Below are positions 6,782-14,577 of a stretch of 22,751 bases of DNA, in pieces. The first letter of the stretch is position 1. Every line of letters begins with the position of its first letter. The stretch lies in IMG/VR virus record IMGVR_UViG_3300008470_000308, positions 1-22,751 of that record; one strand, written 5' to 3'. A program made the position numbers and the translations under genes. The notes beneath the pieces were generated by a model. It saw only the letters and a program-made list of their open reading frames with translations. It was not told where the DNA came from and ran no database searches. The DNA is from a virus.

Positions 6782-7486
6782 ATGGCAATAGCATTAAAAG
6801 ACGGTTTTCCTATTCACAAAGCTGCGTGGCACGCAACGGTGATAGCATCCGATGCTTTCGCTGTGACATCGGGAGAATTGATTGTTGTCGTTGCAAATGT
6901 GAATGCAGGGGATACGATTGCATCTATTGCTGATACGGAGGGAAACACCTATTCCACGCCGAGGCGGTATGGAAGCACATCCAAGGCTATTACCTTATGC
7001 TGGGCACAGTCTAAGGGAACTGAGGCAAATAATGTTGTTACAGTGACAATGGATGCCTCGGGAACCGCCGAATGGAAACTGCTCACTATATATGTTGCAA
7101 CGCCGGATTCGGGAGAAACACTGTCAGAAGATGGCTATGCAGGGGCATATGCAGCATGGCAAACATCACATTCATCCGGGAATTTCACCACAGCGGGAAC
7201 CGATGTTTTTTCTGTAGCCGGGGCAAGTCCGAATTCTGCTACTCCAACATGGTCATCTCAGGTTATCGGTGCGGATTCGGACGGTACAAGCCAAAATACA
7301 GGCGGCACACACATCGAAACATGGCACAAGATTTTCGCATCGGCTCAGACTGATATTGCAGCGGAAGCAACAAGCAGTGCAGGCTGCGATGCTGCCATTG
7401 CCGTTATTGCGGTAAAGTCTGTGGCAGCAGGTGGTGGTTTATTAATACCAGTAGCACAATATTACCATAACCAAGCGAGGACATAA
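6782..7486 (+). CDS. Fibre-type beta-rich protein
   Basis: This 234-residue protein starts at ATG 6782 with a weak purine-rich SD (GGGGA). Residues 10-115 look like an Ig-like or jelly-roll domain: repeated V-x-V-x-V strands, ITLCWAQSKGTEANNVVTVTM and WKLLTIYVATP. Residues 115-215 are rich in Ser, Thr, Gly and Ala. The end (GGGLLIPVAQYYHNQART) resembles the short hydrophobic/aromatic C-termini of phage fibre and decoration proteins. It overlaps the next gene by one base (TAATG). Virion surface or fibre protein is the likely role; exact function unknown. Confidence 0.6.
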   Translation: MAIALKDGFPIHKAAWHATVIASDAFAVTSGELIVVVANVNAGDTIASIADTEGNTYSTPRRYGSTSKAITLCWAQSKGTEANNVVTVTMDASGTAEWKLLTIYVATPDSGETLSEDGYAGAYAAWQTSHSSGNFTTAGTDVFSVAGASPNSATPTWSSQVIGADSDGTSQNTGGTHIETWHKIFASAQTDIAAEATSSAGCDAAIAVIAVKSVAAGGGLLIPVAQYYHNQART

Positions 7487-8481
7487 TGAGCTACGAACTG
7501 AAAACAAATACAGCGGTAAGGTTAGCAGTTGGGCCTTTAGTTGATCCTGGGGATGGGAAAACGGCGGAAACGTCCCTCACCGTTACTGCTCTGCTTGTCC
7601 AGATTTACCGCATTCAGAATGATGGTAATGCGGTTGTCAGGGCAGCATTCAATCCGACAACCGATAGCGGTGATAACGACATGGTGCTGGTTACATCATC
7701 AACTGACGGTATGTACGATTTAGAGATAACTGCCGCTCAGATCAACTGGCTTGGGAACGGACGAATTTCTTTTTATGACGTGGACGGGTTCTTAGTTCAT
7801 TACTTTGATATTCATGTGGTTTCAGCGGCATATTGGAATTGGAAGTACGCAACGACCATACCAGAGGTTAATGTTAAACAGTTATTAGGTACGGCATGGT
7901 TGGCTCCTGGAACAGCTGGAACGCCGGATGTCAATGCAAAACAGCTTGGTGGTACGGCACAAACGGGCAGAGATATTGGAGCGAGTGTTCTTCTTTCTAC
8001 TGGTTCAGGTGCGGGACAGCTTGACTTTACTTCGGGCGTGGTCAAATCCAACCTTGCACAGATACTTGGAACAGCATTGACTGAAACGGCTGGTTATATT
8101 GCGGCTGGATTCAAGAAACTGTTTAATGTTGAAACTCCGGTGCTTGTTGCTTCTGATGTTATGCGAGGAACGGATACTGGCCCCACGAAAGCAGAAATGG
8201 ATACAGCCCATGCACTATTAGCAACCCCGGCAAATGTAAATACACAGGTTCTTGATGTTCTAACCACGGATACATTTGCCGAACCTGGGACAGGCGCACC
8301 ACCCGCAACGGCAAGTATAGAAGAAAAGATAAGCTGGCTGTATGCTTTTCTCCGAAACAAGACACTAACTACTTCTAGTTTACTCACATTGAGAAATGAT
8401 GCGGATAATGCGGATATAGCGAAAGCTACGTTAAGTGATGATACAACCACTTTCAGTAAAGAGGAATTTGTGAGTGGCTAA
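7486..8481 (+). CDS. Multidomain tail/fibre-type structural protein
   Basis: This 331-residue protein opens with an all-beta domain (about residues 1-112). Its layout, AVGPLVDPGDGKTAETSLTV then GMYDLEITAAQINWLGNGRISFYD, is common in phage structural proteins. WNWKY (about 117-121) and low-complexity repeats containing VNVKQLLGTA and VNAKQLGGTA (about 128-160) follow. The C-terminal 75 residues contain EEKISWLYAFLRNKTLTTSSLLTLRNDADN and ATLSDDTTTFSKEEF, a module seen at the ends of fibre-like proteins, with a helix that may trimerise. It overlaps the next gene by 8 bases. A fibre or virion appendage role is likely. Confidence 0.65.
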   Translation: MSYELKTNTAVRLAVGPLVDPGDGKTAETSLTVTALLVQIYRIQNDGNAVVRAAFNPTTDSGDNDMVLVTSSTDGMYDLEITAAQINWLGNGRISFYDVDGFLVHYFDIHVVSAAYWNWKYATTIPEVNVKQLLGTAWLAPGTAGTPDVNAKQLGGTAQTGRDIGASVLLSTGSGAGQLDFTSGVVKSNLAQILGTALTETAGYIAAGFKKLFNVETPVLVASDVMRGTDTGPTKAEMDTAHALLATPANVNTQVLDVLTTDTFAEPGTGAPPATASIEEKISWLYAFLRNKTLTTSSLLTLRNDADNADIAKATLSDDTTTFSKEEFVSG

Positions 8482-9277
8482 CCTCGATTCAGAAAATAAA
8501 CGAAGGGCTGCTTTTAATTTACCGGGATATGTTATCAATCCTGTGGCAGATGGAACGATAGGGGATGCGGACAGAGTACAGGCATCGGGATGGTATAGCG
8601 GGATAGGCATAGGGGGGGCGGTATATGAAAAATCATTATCGGACACAATCAACCTATCCGATGCAATCGCACGGAGCATGGGTATCCCAAAATCTGACAC
8701 CATTAATTTATCAGATGGAATAGTTAAGGGTTTTGGGTTTCCACGGGCCGATTCTGTTTCCCTCTCCGATGCGATTGCAAAAGAATTTGGAGCTGTAAGG
8801 TCGGAGACAGTTACTCTATCAGACGGGGTTGCAAAGGCTCCGAACATAGCAAGATCGGATTCAATTACCTTATCTGATGGGATTGTTAAAACTGTGGGGA
8901 TGCCTAAAAGCGATACGATTACGCTTGCAGACAGTATCGTAAAGGCCATGAGTATAGATAAGGCAGATTCAATCACCTTATCTGATTTGCTTTCAAGGGA
9001 ATTCGGGTTGAATAAGGCCGATACTGTTTCAATGTCCGATGGAATTGCAAAAGGCTTTGGGTTGATCAGGTCTGATACGGTTACTTTGTCTGATTTGCTT
9101 TCAAAAGGTTTTGGTTTGAGCAAGACAGATATAGTTACCTTATCTGACAGTATTGCAAAAGAATTTGGCTTAACTAAATCTGATACGATTACCTTAACAG
9201 ATTCCAACGACATATCAGGAATAGTCGGATTCATAATTGAACAACTTGGACTTCATTCATTACAGAATATATTTTAG
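8474..9277 (+). CDS. Protein built of eleven 18-residue tandem repeats
   Basis: This 267-residue protein starts at GTG 8474 inside the end of the previous gene. Residues 1-54 are a non-repeated head containing RRAAFNLPGYVINPVADGTI, which may anchor it to the virion. Residues 55-234 are ten full 18-residue units with consensus (K/R)SD(T/S)(I/V)TLSDGIAKGFGL, plus half a unit at 235-243. A short hydrophobic tail (ISGIVGFIIEQLGLHSLQNI) follows. Regular SDTITLSD strands alternating with IAKGFG turns suggest a beta-solenoid or fibrous rod. Context argues for an adhesin, fibre shaft or spacer. Units differ enough to be an old array. Function not known from sequence. Confidence 0.75.
   Translation: MANLDSENKRRAAFNLPGYVINPVADGTIGDADRVQASGWYSGIGIGGAVYEKSLSDTINLSDAIARSMGIPKSDTINLSDGIVKGFGFPRADSVSLSDAIAKEFGAVRSETVTLSDGVAKAPNIARSDSITLSDGIVKTVGMPKSDTITLADSIVKAMSIDKADSITLSDLLSREFGLNKADTVSMSDGIAKGFGLIRSDTVTLSDLLSKGFGLSKTDIVTLSDSIAKEFGLTKSDTITLTDSNDISGIVGFIIEQLGLHSLQNIF
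8636..9202 (+). repeat. 54-bp coding tandem repeat array, ten units plus a partial one
   Basis: The unit is 18 codons. Units begin at 8636 and every 54 bases up to 9122, with a partial unit from 9176. Units are degenerate at DNA level, and best conserved in the segment for SD(T/S)(I/V)TLSD. Copies 9 and 10 and copies 7 and 8 look closest to one another. The array is wholly inside the repeat-protein gene. Confidence 0.85.
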
Positions 9278-9287
9278 GGAGGTTAAA

Positions 9288-9791
9288 ATGAAAGACGGAA
9301 TGAAAATTAAGGATAAAATAAGCCTTGGCCTTGGCAAAGGATTTATTGAAAAGATCGGATTGAGGGGGTTTTTCAGCGCTGACCTTTTTGACGAGTTCGG
9401 TAATTTAAAGGAACGCAGGGAAGGCGAAAACACAGTCACTACACTTGCCTTGGCGATGGTAGCTGATCAGTTTGACGATACTCCAGCCATTGCCAAGCCA
9501 GGATGGATGGAGGTTGGGACTGGTTCGGGACAAGGCGCGGGCGATTCAACTCTAGACGCCTATATAGTAGACTCAAGGACAGCGAACACCACGGCAACCA
9601 CCACCACTGATCACGTTGTTTATGTCTGTACCTTTGGCGCCGGCGTTGGAACCGGAGCAATTACTGAAGCTGGTTTATTCAATGTTGTTACGCAGAATAC
9701 AACGGATCTGATTTTGTATGATAGTTTTGACGTTGTTAATAAAGCGGCTGGAGACAGTTTAGTTGTGACATGGACACTGACTTTCGCTTAA
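9288..9791 (+). CDS. Structural protein of a widespread phage tail-type family
   Basis: This 167-residue protein starts at ATG 9288 with GGGAGG upstream; a longer in-frame extension to 9237 overlaps the repeat gene and lacks an SD. Signatures in order: a glycine-rich basic N-terminus, GFFSADLFDEFGNLKERREGENTVT, then WMEVGTGSGQGAGDSTLDAY, then EAGLFNVV, then DLILYDSFDVVNKAAGDSLVVTWTLTF. The GTG-S followed later by EAGLFN and a strand pair ending in TW-x-L is a pattern I recall from many phage virion proteins of unknown role. It is probably a fibre-base or decoration protein. Confidence 0.65.
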   Translation: MKDGMKIKDKISLGLGKGFIEKIGLRGFFSADLFDEFGNLKERREGENTVTTLALAMVADQFDDTPAIAKPGWMEVGTGSGQGAGDSTLDAYIVDSRTANTTATTTTDHVVYVCTFGAGVGTGAITEAGLFNVVTQNTTDLILYDSFDVVNKAAGDSLVVTWTLTFA

Positions 9792-9802
9792 AGGGTGTTT
9801 AA

Positions 9803-10405
9803 ATGAGTGAAAAATTACAAGGTGGAGTTTTAGCGGGTAGTGTTGATTTCTCAATACCCGTGATCCTGAGAAGCACCACGGACAATACCGGAGTGACCGG
9901 AAAAGCCTTTGGTGATGTGACAGCTTCGTATTTGAGGCAGGGTGGCATCCGGGTTGATATTCCGACTATCACACTCGCGGCGGTTAATTCTGCACATGCA
10001 GATGGTGGATTCAAAGAGATCGACTCAACCAATATGCCTGGAGCTTATCGCTTCGATCTTGTGGACGCTGCTATAGCAACAGGCGCTGATTGGGTTGTTA
10101 TCTCGATTAAGGTTGCCGGTTGCTATATGTTTTTTCAAATGTTTAATCTGACAGCCAATATTATCGACTTAGGAGCTGGGGCAATAACGTGGACATATAC
10201 TTTAACCGATTCAGCTACAGGGGCGGCGTTAGACGGAGCTTCTGTTTGGGTATCGTCTGATTCGGCGGGGTCAAATGTCATAGCATCCGGGGCGACTAAC
10301 AACTTAGGAATAGTCACATTTTATCTTGATGCTGGCGATTATTTTATCTGGCGCGCACTTGCTGGATACAATTTTGATAATCCGGATTCTGAAACTGTTT
10401 CGTAA
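9803..10405 (+). CDS. Two-domain fibre-type protein with carboxypeptidase-regulatory-like domain
   Basis: This 200-residue protein starts at ATG 9803. Residues 1-115 form an all-beta domain common among phage fibre proteins (VDFSIPVILRSTTDNTGVTG, GGFKEIDSTNMPGAYRFDL). Residues 125-195 (ITWTYTLTDSATGAALDGAS, then GATNNLGIVTFYLDAGDYFI, then LAGYNF) read as a transthyretin or carboxypeptidase-regulatory-like Ig fold. Such folds are used in bacterial and phage surface proteins for spacing or carbohydrate contact. It is the last gene of the accessory cassette before the connector. Virion surface protein is likely. Confidence 0.65.
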   Translation: MSEKLQGGVLAGSVDFSIPVILRSTTDNTGVTGKAFGDVTASYLRQGGIRVDIPTITLAAVNSAHADGGFKEIDSTNMPGAYRFDLVDAAIATGADWVVISIKVAGCYMFFQMFNLTANIIDLGAGAITWTYTLTDSATGAALDGASVWVSSDSAGSNVIASGATNNLGIVTFYLDAGDYFIWRALAGYNFDNPDSETVS

Positions 10406-10429
10406 GGGTTTTTATTTAGAGGTGAGCTG

Positions 10430-11428
10430 ATGGGTGGCACGGGCACTGGCACAGCAGCAACAGCAGCAGTAACTGGCGGCGGGTTAATAACCGCTCCGGC
10501 GATTGAACCAATATCATTGACGACCTTGAAACTTCATCTCAGATTAGACTCTGGGACGTTGGAGGACAATACTGATTCGACACAATGCTTGTCTTATGCT
10601 TCGCACGCTATCGCTGACAATTATACTACTCATGTTGGAACGGGCGTTGATGTACTTGGTAAGAGGGTACTGGTTGAACTCCATTGTGGAACAAATGCCG
10701 CTACAGGAACAAATGACACAAAGATTCAAGAGTCAGACGATAACACAAATTGGACGGACTGGACAGGGGGGGCATTTACTCAAGTCACTACGGCAAATGA
10801 TAACGCGGACTACAACATAGAATACACAGGAACGAAGCAATACATAAGGACAGCTTCAAAAGTTTTGCTGGCTGCTTGTATCTTCGGGACTTCGATTCTT
10901 GAGGTTGCACCGACATCGGCGGAGGATGATCAATTGACGCGTGACATTACAACCGCAAGGCAGGAAGTTGAAAACGACACAAGACGAGCGTTGATCACTC
11001 AAACATGGGATTATTGCCTTGATGCGTTTCCTGCGTCAGGAGCGTTCAAGCTTCCATTGGGGAACTTAAGCGATGTATCTTATATCAAGTACAGAGATTC
11101 GGCTGGGGACTATACTACCATGACCGTAACGACTGACTATTTGGTTGAAAAGAATGGTAACCAATGCGGGAGGATTCTTTTACCTTATGGGAAGAGCTGG
11201 CCTTCATTTACTGCGTACCCGTCAAAGCCTATCTCAGTTAGATATATTTGTGGATATGGGACAACGGCAGCTTCTGTTCCTGAAATTGCAAAATCAGCCA
11301 TAAAACATTTATGCGCTAAATATCATGAAAGCAGGGGCGAGGACATAATCGGGCAAAGTGTCTACGAGGATAAAACGTATAATCGTCTTATCTGGAAAAT
11401 ACCGAGATTGTTCGACGAATTCATATAA
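10430..11428 (+). CDS. Head-tail connector (gp6/phiE125 gp8-like) with inserted beta domain
   Basis: This 332-residue protein attaches to the portal ring to form the neck. The family signature is split: EPISLTTLKLHLRLDSGT (residues 26-43), then TSAEDDQLTRDITTARQEVE and NDTRRALITQTWDY (162-195), then KLPLGNLSDVSYIKYRD, RILLPYGKSWPS, ISVRYICGYG, VPEIAKSAIKHLCAKYHESR. Between residues about 44 and 162 sits an extra domain with ALIADN-like strands, GTNDTKIQESDDNTNWTDW and IEYTGTKQYIRTA. That pattern belongs to a separate small phage structural family usually encoded as its own gene near the neck or capsid. The flanks rejoin cleanly as LRLDSGT/SAEDDQL. Start ATG has GAGGTGA upstream. Confidence 0.8.
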   Translation: MGGTGTGTAATAAVTGGGLITAPAIEPISLTTLKLHLRLDSGTLEDNTDSTQCLSYASHAIADNYTTHVGTGVDVLGKRVLVELHCGTNAATGTNDTKIQESDDNTNWTDWTGGAFTQVTTANDNADYNIEYTGTKQYIRTASKVLLAACIFGTSILEVAPTSAEDDQLTRDITTARQEVENDTRRALITQTWDYCLDAFPASGAFKLPLGNLSDVSYIKYRDSAGDYTTMTVTTDYLVEKNGNQCGRILLPYGKSWPSFTAYPSKPISVRYICGYGTTAASVPEIAKSAIKHLCAKYHESRGEDIIGQSVYEDKTYNRLIWKIPRLFDEFI

Positions 11429-11441
11429 AGGGAGAGAGAGA

Positions 11442-11597
11442 ATGAATAATTTATCAGGATATTATTGTAGAAACGGCGCATGGCATGATGATCAATGTTG
11501 TGAAACGTGCTGGACAAAGCATCCTAATCCGCTGCTTCAACATGTAGACGGGAAACATTACAGAATTTCCCGGGAAGGAACTTGGACAAGAGCATGA
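11442..11597 (+). CDS. Small Cys/His-rich protein, possible zinc binder
   Basis: This 51-residue protein starts at ATG 11442 with GGGAGAGAGAG upstream; the longer frame from 11358 lies inside the connector gene. It has Cys9, Cys19, Cys20, Cys23, His15 and His27, enough for a small zinc site. Its stop overlaps the next start. Location between connector and adaptor is unusual for a regulatory protein, so an assembly-factor role is possible. No family recognised. Confidence 0.5.
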   Translation: MNNLSGYYCRNGAWHDDQCCETCWTKHPNPLLQHVDGKHYRISREGTWTRA

Positions 11598-11821
11598 AAA
11601 AAGGAAGAGTAAGAATAACAAATCATTTAATTGCAGAAGCGTTAGGGTTTCCGCCTGATTGGATAATAGAAGAGATAGTTCCGTCCATGGACAGGGAGTG
11701 GCAATCAGAAATGTTGATTTCGGGTTCCGCATTCCCCGAAACGAACAACCAAGGCGATGCCGAAGACTGCGAATTAATCGTTCATGCAGCAATGAAGACT
11801 TTTGAAGTAAAGAAACTATGA
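11594..11821 (+). CDS. Small phage protein of unknown function
   Basis: This 75-residue protein starts at ATG 11594, overlapping the previous stop in an ATGA arrangement. An upstream TTG at 11582 is too near the AAGGA motif to be preferred. The basic N-terminus (MKKGRVRITNHLIAEALGFP) followed by DWIIEEIV is a pattern I recall among small neck-region phage proteins of no known role. The C-terminal half is acidic. It ends in ATGA with the adaptor gene. Confidence 0.5.
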   Translation: MKKGRVRITNHLIAEALGFPPDWIIEEIVPSMDREWQSEMLISGSAFPETNNQGDAEDCELIVHAAMKTFEVKKL

Positions 11822-12135
11822 ACATCGGATCACTAAAACATAGGATAACTATCGAAGCTCCCACGAAAGTACCTGACAATATGGGGGGCGTCACGGTGAC
11901 GTGGAGTGAGCGAGATACGATATGGTGTGCAATTTGGCCCACGAGTGCGAAAGAGCGAATCCAACAAATGGGTGTTACGATGACTATTTCCAGTAGAATC
12001 AGAATACGCTATCGAAGTGACATAAGATCAAGCTGGCGGCTCAAATTTAAGAATCAGTATTTCGACATCGTAAGTCTCGTAAATCCGAACATGGAAAACA
12101 AGATTCTTGATTTGATGGTAAAGGAAGCGGCGTGA
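11818..12135 (+). CDS. Head-tail adaptor (stopper-like, head-tail joining family)
   Basis: This 105-residue protein fits the phage head-tail joining family that includes SPP1 gp16-like stoppers. Signatures: IGSLKHRITIEAPTKVPDNMGGVTVTWSE at the start, W-C-A-I-W-P near residue 37, ITISSRIRIRYRSDI, and a final strand region KNQYFDIVSLVNPNMENKILDLMVKEA. Length is typical. It would bind the connector ring and close the head after DNA packaging. It is translationally coupled on both sides (ATGA and TGATG). The call is good from motif order and place. Confidence 0.85.
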   Translation: MNIGSLKHRITIEAPTKVPDNMGGVTVTWSERDTIWCAIWPTSAKERIQQMGVTMTISSRIRIRYRSDIRSSWRLKFKNQYFDIVSLVNPNMENKILDLMVKEAA

Positions 12136-12359
12136 TGGCAGTATGTGGACATGATAATATTTGTGCGAAGATTGCAGAGGAATTAGGGATTAAACATTGC
12201 CGAAAACTTCATATAAAGATGGATGTTGACTCTATGGTAATCGTTGAAGCTGAATTCTTTCCAGAGGTTGACGGAGTAGAGCAGCTCGAACCGATTTTGA
12301 AAGAGTATTACTTAGCGGAAAAGGAAAATGAAGAACCTGACGAAAGCCCTATATACTAA
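12135..12359 (+). CDS. Small conserved-type phage protein of unknown function
   Basis: This 74-residue protein starts at ATG 12135 (a GTG one codon earlier is also possible). It contains two short cysteine-bearing segments and KLHIKMDVDSMVIVEAEFFPE, which resembles a class of small phage and prophage proteins with a D-V-D-S-x-V-x-V-x-x-E strand. The C-terminus is strongly acidic. The last 32 bases overlap the tail terminator gene. Role not known. Confidence 0.5.
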   Translation: MAVCGHDNICAKIAEELGIKHCRKLHIKMDVDSMVIVEAEFFPEVDGVEQLEPILKEYYLAEKENEEPDESPIY

Positions 12360-12738
12360 AGCCACAGGCTCTGCCTTTTTAACTTCAGTTGGTGGGCGGT
12401 TCTACGAGAACGAAGCCCCGGAAGGTGCAGAGTTCCCCTATTGCTGTTATCTGGTTGTCAGCGACGTGAAGGATTGGCAATTTACCGAAAGATTCCGGGA
12501 TATACTTTTACAGATATCGATCTTTTCAACAGCTTCGAGTTCGGGAGAGATCAAGGATATTTATACAGCCCTGCTTTCACTTTATGATGAGACTACTTTT
12601 TCAATAACCGGGAATCGATTGTTATGGTTCTGGAGAGACAATTTAACGACGATGAGGGATGAGGTAACGACACCGGCTGGGACGTTAGGGGTTTGGCATT
12701 ACGCAGTTGATTTTTCGGTATATTTGGAGGCTACATAA
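12328..12738 (+). CDS. Tail terminator / tail completion protein (DUF3168-like)
   Basis: This 136-residue protein caps the tail tube and docks it to the head. It shows the family layout: an N-terminal helix (LTKALYTKATGSAFL), VGGRFYENEAPEGAEFPYCCYLVV, then a long strand region with LLQISIFSTASSSGEIKDIYTALLSLYDE, and a closing beta-strand (WHYAVDFSVYLEA). Start ATG 12328 has AAGGA upstream and lies within the end of the previous gene. Its place after the adaptor and before the tube genes supports the call, though a glycosyltransferase block separates it from the tube. Confidence 0.8.
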   Translation: MKNLTKALYTKATGSAFLTSVGGRFYENEAPEGAEFPYCCYLVVSDVKDWQFTERFRDILLQISIFSTASSSGEIKDIYTALLSLYDETTFSITGNRLLWFWRDNLTTMRDEVTTPAGTLGVWHYAVDFSVYLEAT

Positions 12739-13034
12739 TGAATGAAGAGAGAGTTGACGAAATATGTGACCGATGCAAGGAACCAATTAATATCTTGGTA
12801 TCAGAATTTGAACGGGCAATGAAGGCCGGAGAACCGATTTTATGCCCTGATTGTTATTCTGAATATCTCGACGAAGAAACAGAGGAGTTACCACCGAATC
12901 GGTGCTTTGAATATAAGATAGAGGAGCTGGGCGGAATACAGCATCTTGCAGTATTAAATAAGGCCGGTTCAGAAGGATGGGAGCTTGTGTCAGTGGATGA
13001 TGGAAAAGCATACTTTAAGAGGAATAATCTATGA
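12738..13034 (+). CDS. Zinc-ribbon protein with C-terminal DUF4177-like domain
   Basis: In this 98-residue protein the first half has Cys10-x-x-Cys13 and Cys36-x-x-Cys39, a treble-clef or zinc-ribbon arrangement. Residues 57-95 (FEYKIEELGGIQHLAVLNKA, GSEGWELVSVDDGKAYFKR) match the short DUF4177 fold with the hallmark GWELVS. The combination in one chain is unusual. It is coupled to the tail terminator (TAATG) and to the glycosyltransferase-methyltransferase gene (ATGA). A role in that block is possible but not shown. Confidence 0.65.
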   Translation: MNEERVDEICDRCKEPINILVSEFERAMKAGEPILCPDCYSEYLDEETEELPPNRCFEYKIEELGGIQHLAVLNKAGSEGWELVSVDDGKAYFKRNNL

Positions 13035-14398
13035 TTTCTATAATAATCCCCGCCCTGAATCAGCTTGAAATGACGATGGGGTGCATGGAGGCAGTCGAAA
13101 AGACCACGGAGGACTACGAAATAATCATTGTTGACAATGGATCAAAGCCAGCCTTTGACAGCGTTCCATTCACGCCAAACGATAATGAGATACGCATTAT
13201 CCGGAATGAAGAAAACCTTGGTTTCCCAGTAGCAGTTAATCAGGGTATCAAAGCGGCAAAAGGGGACATTATTGTAATTATGAACAATGATGTGGTTTGT
13301 ACCCCTAACTGGCTTGAGACATTGCAAGGGCGGCTATCTGACGGGCTTGATATGGTAGGACCTGTCACTAATTCGATCTCCGGGCCCCAACAGGTATTGA
13401 TTGATAGTTACGACGATTTAACGGGCCTATATAAAGCCGCTGAAGACCATAAAAAGAAAAACGAGGGGCAATGGTCTCCTTTTCACAGGCTGGTTTTCTA
13501 CTGCGTGGCGATAAAAAGAGAAGTCATAGATAAGATCGGATTGCTTGACGAGATTTACACGCCGGGGAATTATGAGGATGACGATTACTGTATGAGGGCG
13601 ATTGATGCAGGTTTCAAATTAGGAGTTGCAAAAGATTGTTATGTTCATCATTTTGGGAGCGTAACACATAAGGCTATGGATATCGATTACAGGGAATTGC
13701 TTGCAAAAAATCAAAAGATATTCAACGAAAAATCGGCTGATAGATATAAGGAAATGATAAAGAAAAACAACCAGGATGGTAATGAGATTATTTTTACCGG
13801 TGAGCGGGCCATGCCTTTGGATTCCGGGACACCCCCTGATGTCATGGAAGAGCATTGGGCACGATATAAATATGCTATTCAGTTTGTGAAAGATAAGAAG
13901 GTTTTGGATGTGGCATGTGGGGCAGGATATGGAGCTGACCTGCTTTCTGAAACAGCCGAATCCGTAATAGGCGGGGATATCTCTCCCGAAACAATTGCTT
14001 ATTGTAGATTGCATTATCCGAACCCCGGCTTTTTCGTGTTTGATATTTGCGACATTCCATATCTTGAAAATTCATACGACATAATTGTTAGCTTTGAAAC
14101 TATCGAACATATTAAGGACGGGAGGTTGTTTCTCTCCGAGATTGTGCGGGTACTGAAAGAAGACGGGAAATTGATTATTTCTTGTCCTCTCGGCGGAAAC
14201 TGTGGCAACCCATATCATCTAATATATTACCAGAAGGGAACCTTTGAGCTTGTCTTGAAGAAATACTTTGATGGGGTAAAAATGCTCTACCAGAGAAAGG
14301 GGGAGTTTTTCGAGGATAGCATATCCCCTGAATATCACGAAACTTTTACAGGTGAATATGCGATGGCAATTTGCAGCAAACCAAAGGAGGTATCATGA
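13031..14398 (+). CDS. Glycosyltransferase family 2 fused to SAM-dependent methyltransferase
   Basis: This 455-residue bifunctional enzyme starts with a GT-A domain, about residues 1-240: SIIIPALNQ, IIIVDNGS (nucleotide site), NLGFPVAVNQGIKAAKGDII, NND at 85-87 as the metal-binding DxD equivalent, ED(D) at 183-185 as likely catalytic base, and HHFGSVT. After a lysine-rich linker (235-250), residues 285-400 form a class I methyltransferase: KVLDVACGAGYGADLL (motif I), GGDISPETIAYC, FDICDIPYLENSYDIIVSFETIEHI (motifs II/III) and a VLKEDGKLIISC strand. It would transfer a nucleotide sugar and methylate a sugar or partner substrate. Substrates cannot be read. Lying between terminator and tube genes, it may modify the virion. 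Confidence 0.88.
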   Translation: MISIIIPALNQLEMTMGCMEAVEKTTEDYEIIIVDNGSKPAFDSVPFTPNDNEIRIIRNEENLGFPVAVNQGIKAAKGDIIVIMNNDVVCTPNWLETLQGRLSDGLDMVGPVTNSISGPQQVLIDSYDDLTGLYKAAEDHKKKNEGQWSPFHRLVFYCVAIKREVIDKIGLLDEIYTPGNYEDDDYCMRAIDAGFKLGVAKDCYVHHFGSVTHKAMDIDYRELLAKNQKIFNEKSADRYKEMIKKNNQDGNEIIFTGERAMPLDSGTPPDVMEEHWARYKYAIQFVKDKKVLDVACGAGYGADLLSETAESVIGGDISPETIAYCRLHYPNPGFFVFDICDIPYLENSYDIIVSFETIEHIKDGRLFLSEIVRVLKEDGKLIISCPLGGNCGNPYHLIYYQKGTFELVLKKYFDGVKMLYQRKGEFFEDSISPEYHETFTGEYAMAICSKPKEVS

Positions 14399-14577
14399 AA
14401 ATAGAACTTTCAAAAGCAACCTATATCGAAACCGATGAATTGTCGGACAAAGAACTATCTCATTCTCACGCTTATTACTATCAGCTCGGGCGGAAAGATG
14501 TAGCCTTGGAATTAATAGAAGAAAAAGAAAAAAGACAAGCGAGACCGAAAGGAAAAAAGGAGACTGCGGGTGCTTAA
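14395..14577 (+). CDS. Small charged helical protein
   Basis: This 60-residue protein starts at ATG 14395 with AAAGGAGG upstream and overlaps the previous stop. It is highly charged: an acidic N-half (ETDELSDKELSHSHAYYYQL) and a Lys/Arg/Glu-rich C-terminus. It is probably a single helix hairpin. It sits between the two glycosyltransferase genes and overlaps the second by 8 bases. Family not recognised. Confidence 0.5.
   Translation: MKIELSKATYIETDELSDKELSHSHAYYYQLGRKDVALELIEEKEKRQARPKGKKETAGA

Noticed and set aside
8636-9202. CRISPR-like array
   Set aside because: The repeats are degenerate, have no constant spacer length separate from the unit, and are in-frame coding sequence with an 18-codon period.
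8431-9234. Long minus-strand frame of 267 codons opposite the repeat gene
   Set aside because: The forward repeat has a period divisible by three and its antisense unit happens to lack stops, so openness is copied along the array. There is no SD, it overlaps two real genes, and the forward protein has a non-repeated head coupled to the operon.
11454-11942. Minus-strand frame of 162 codons
   Set aside because: It lies opposite three coupled forward genes including the adaptor, and has no recognisable domain.
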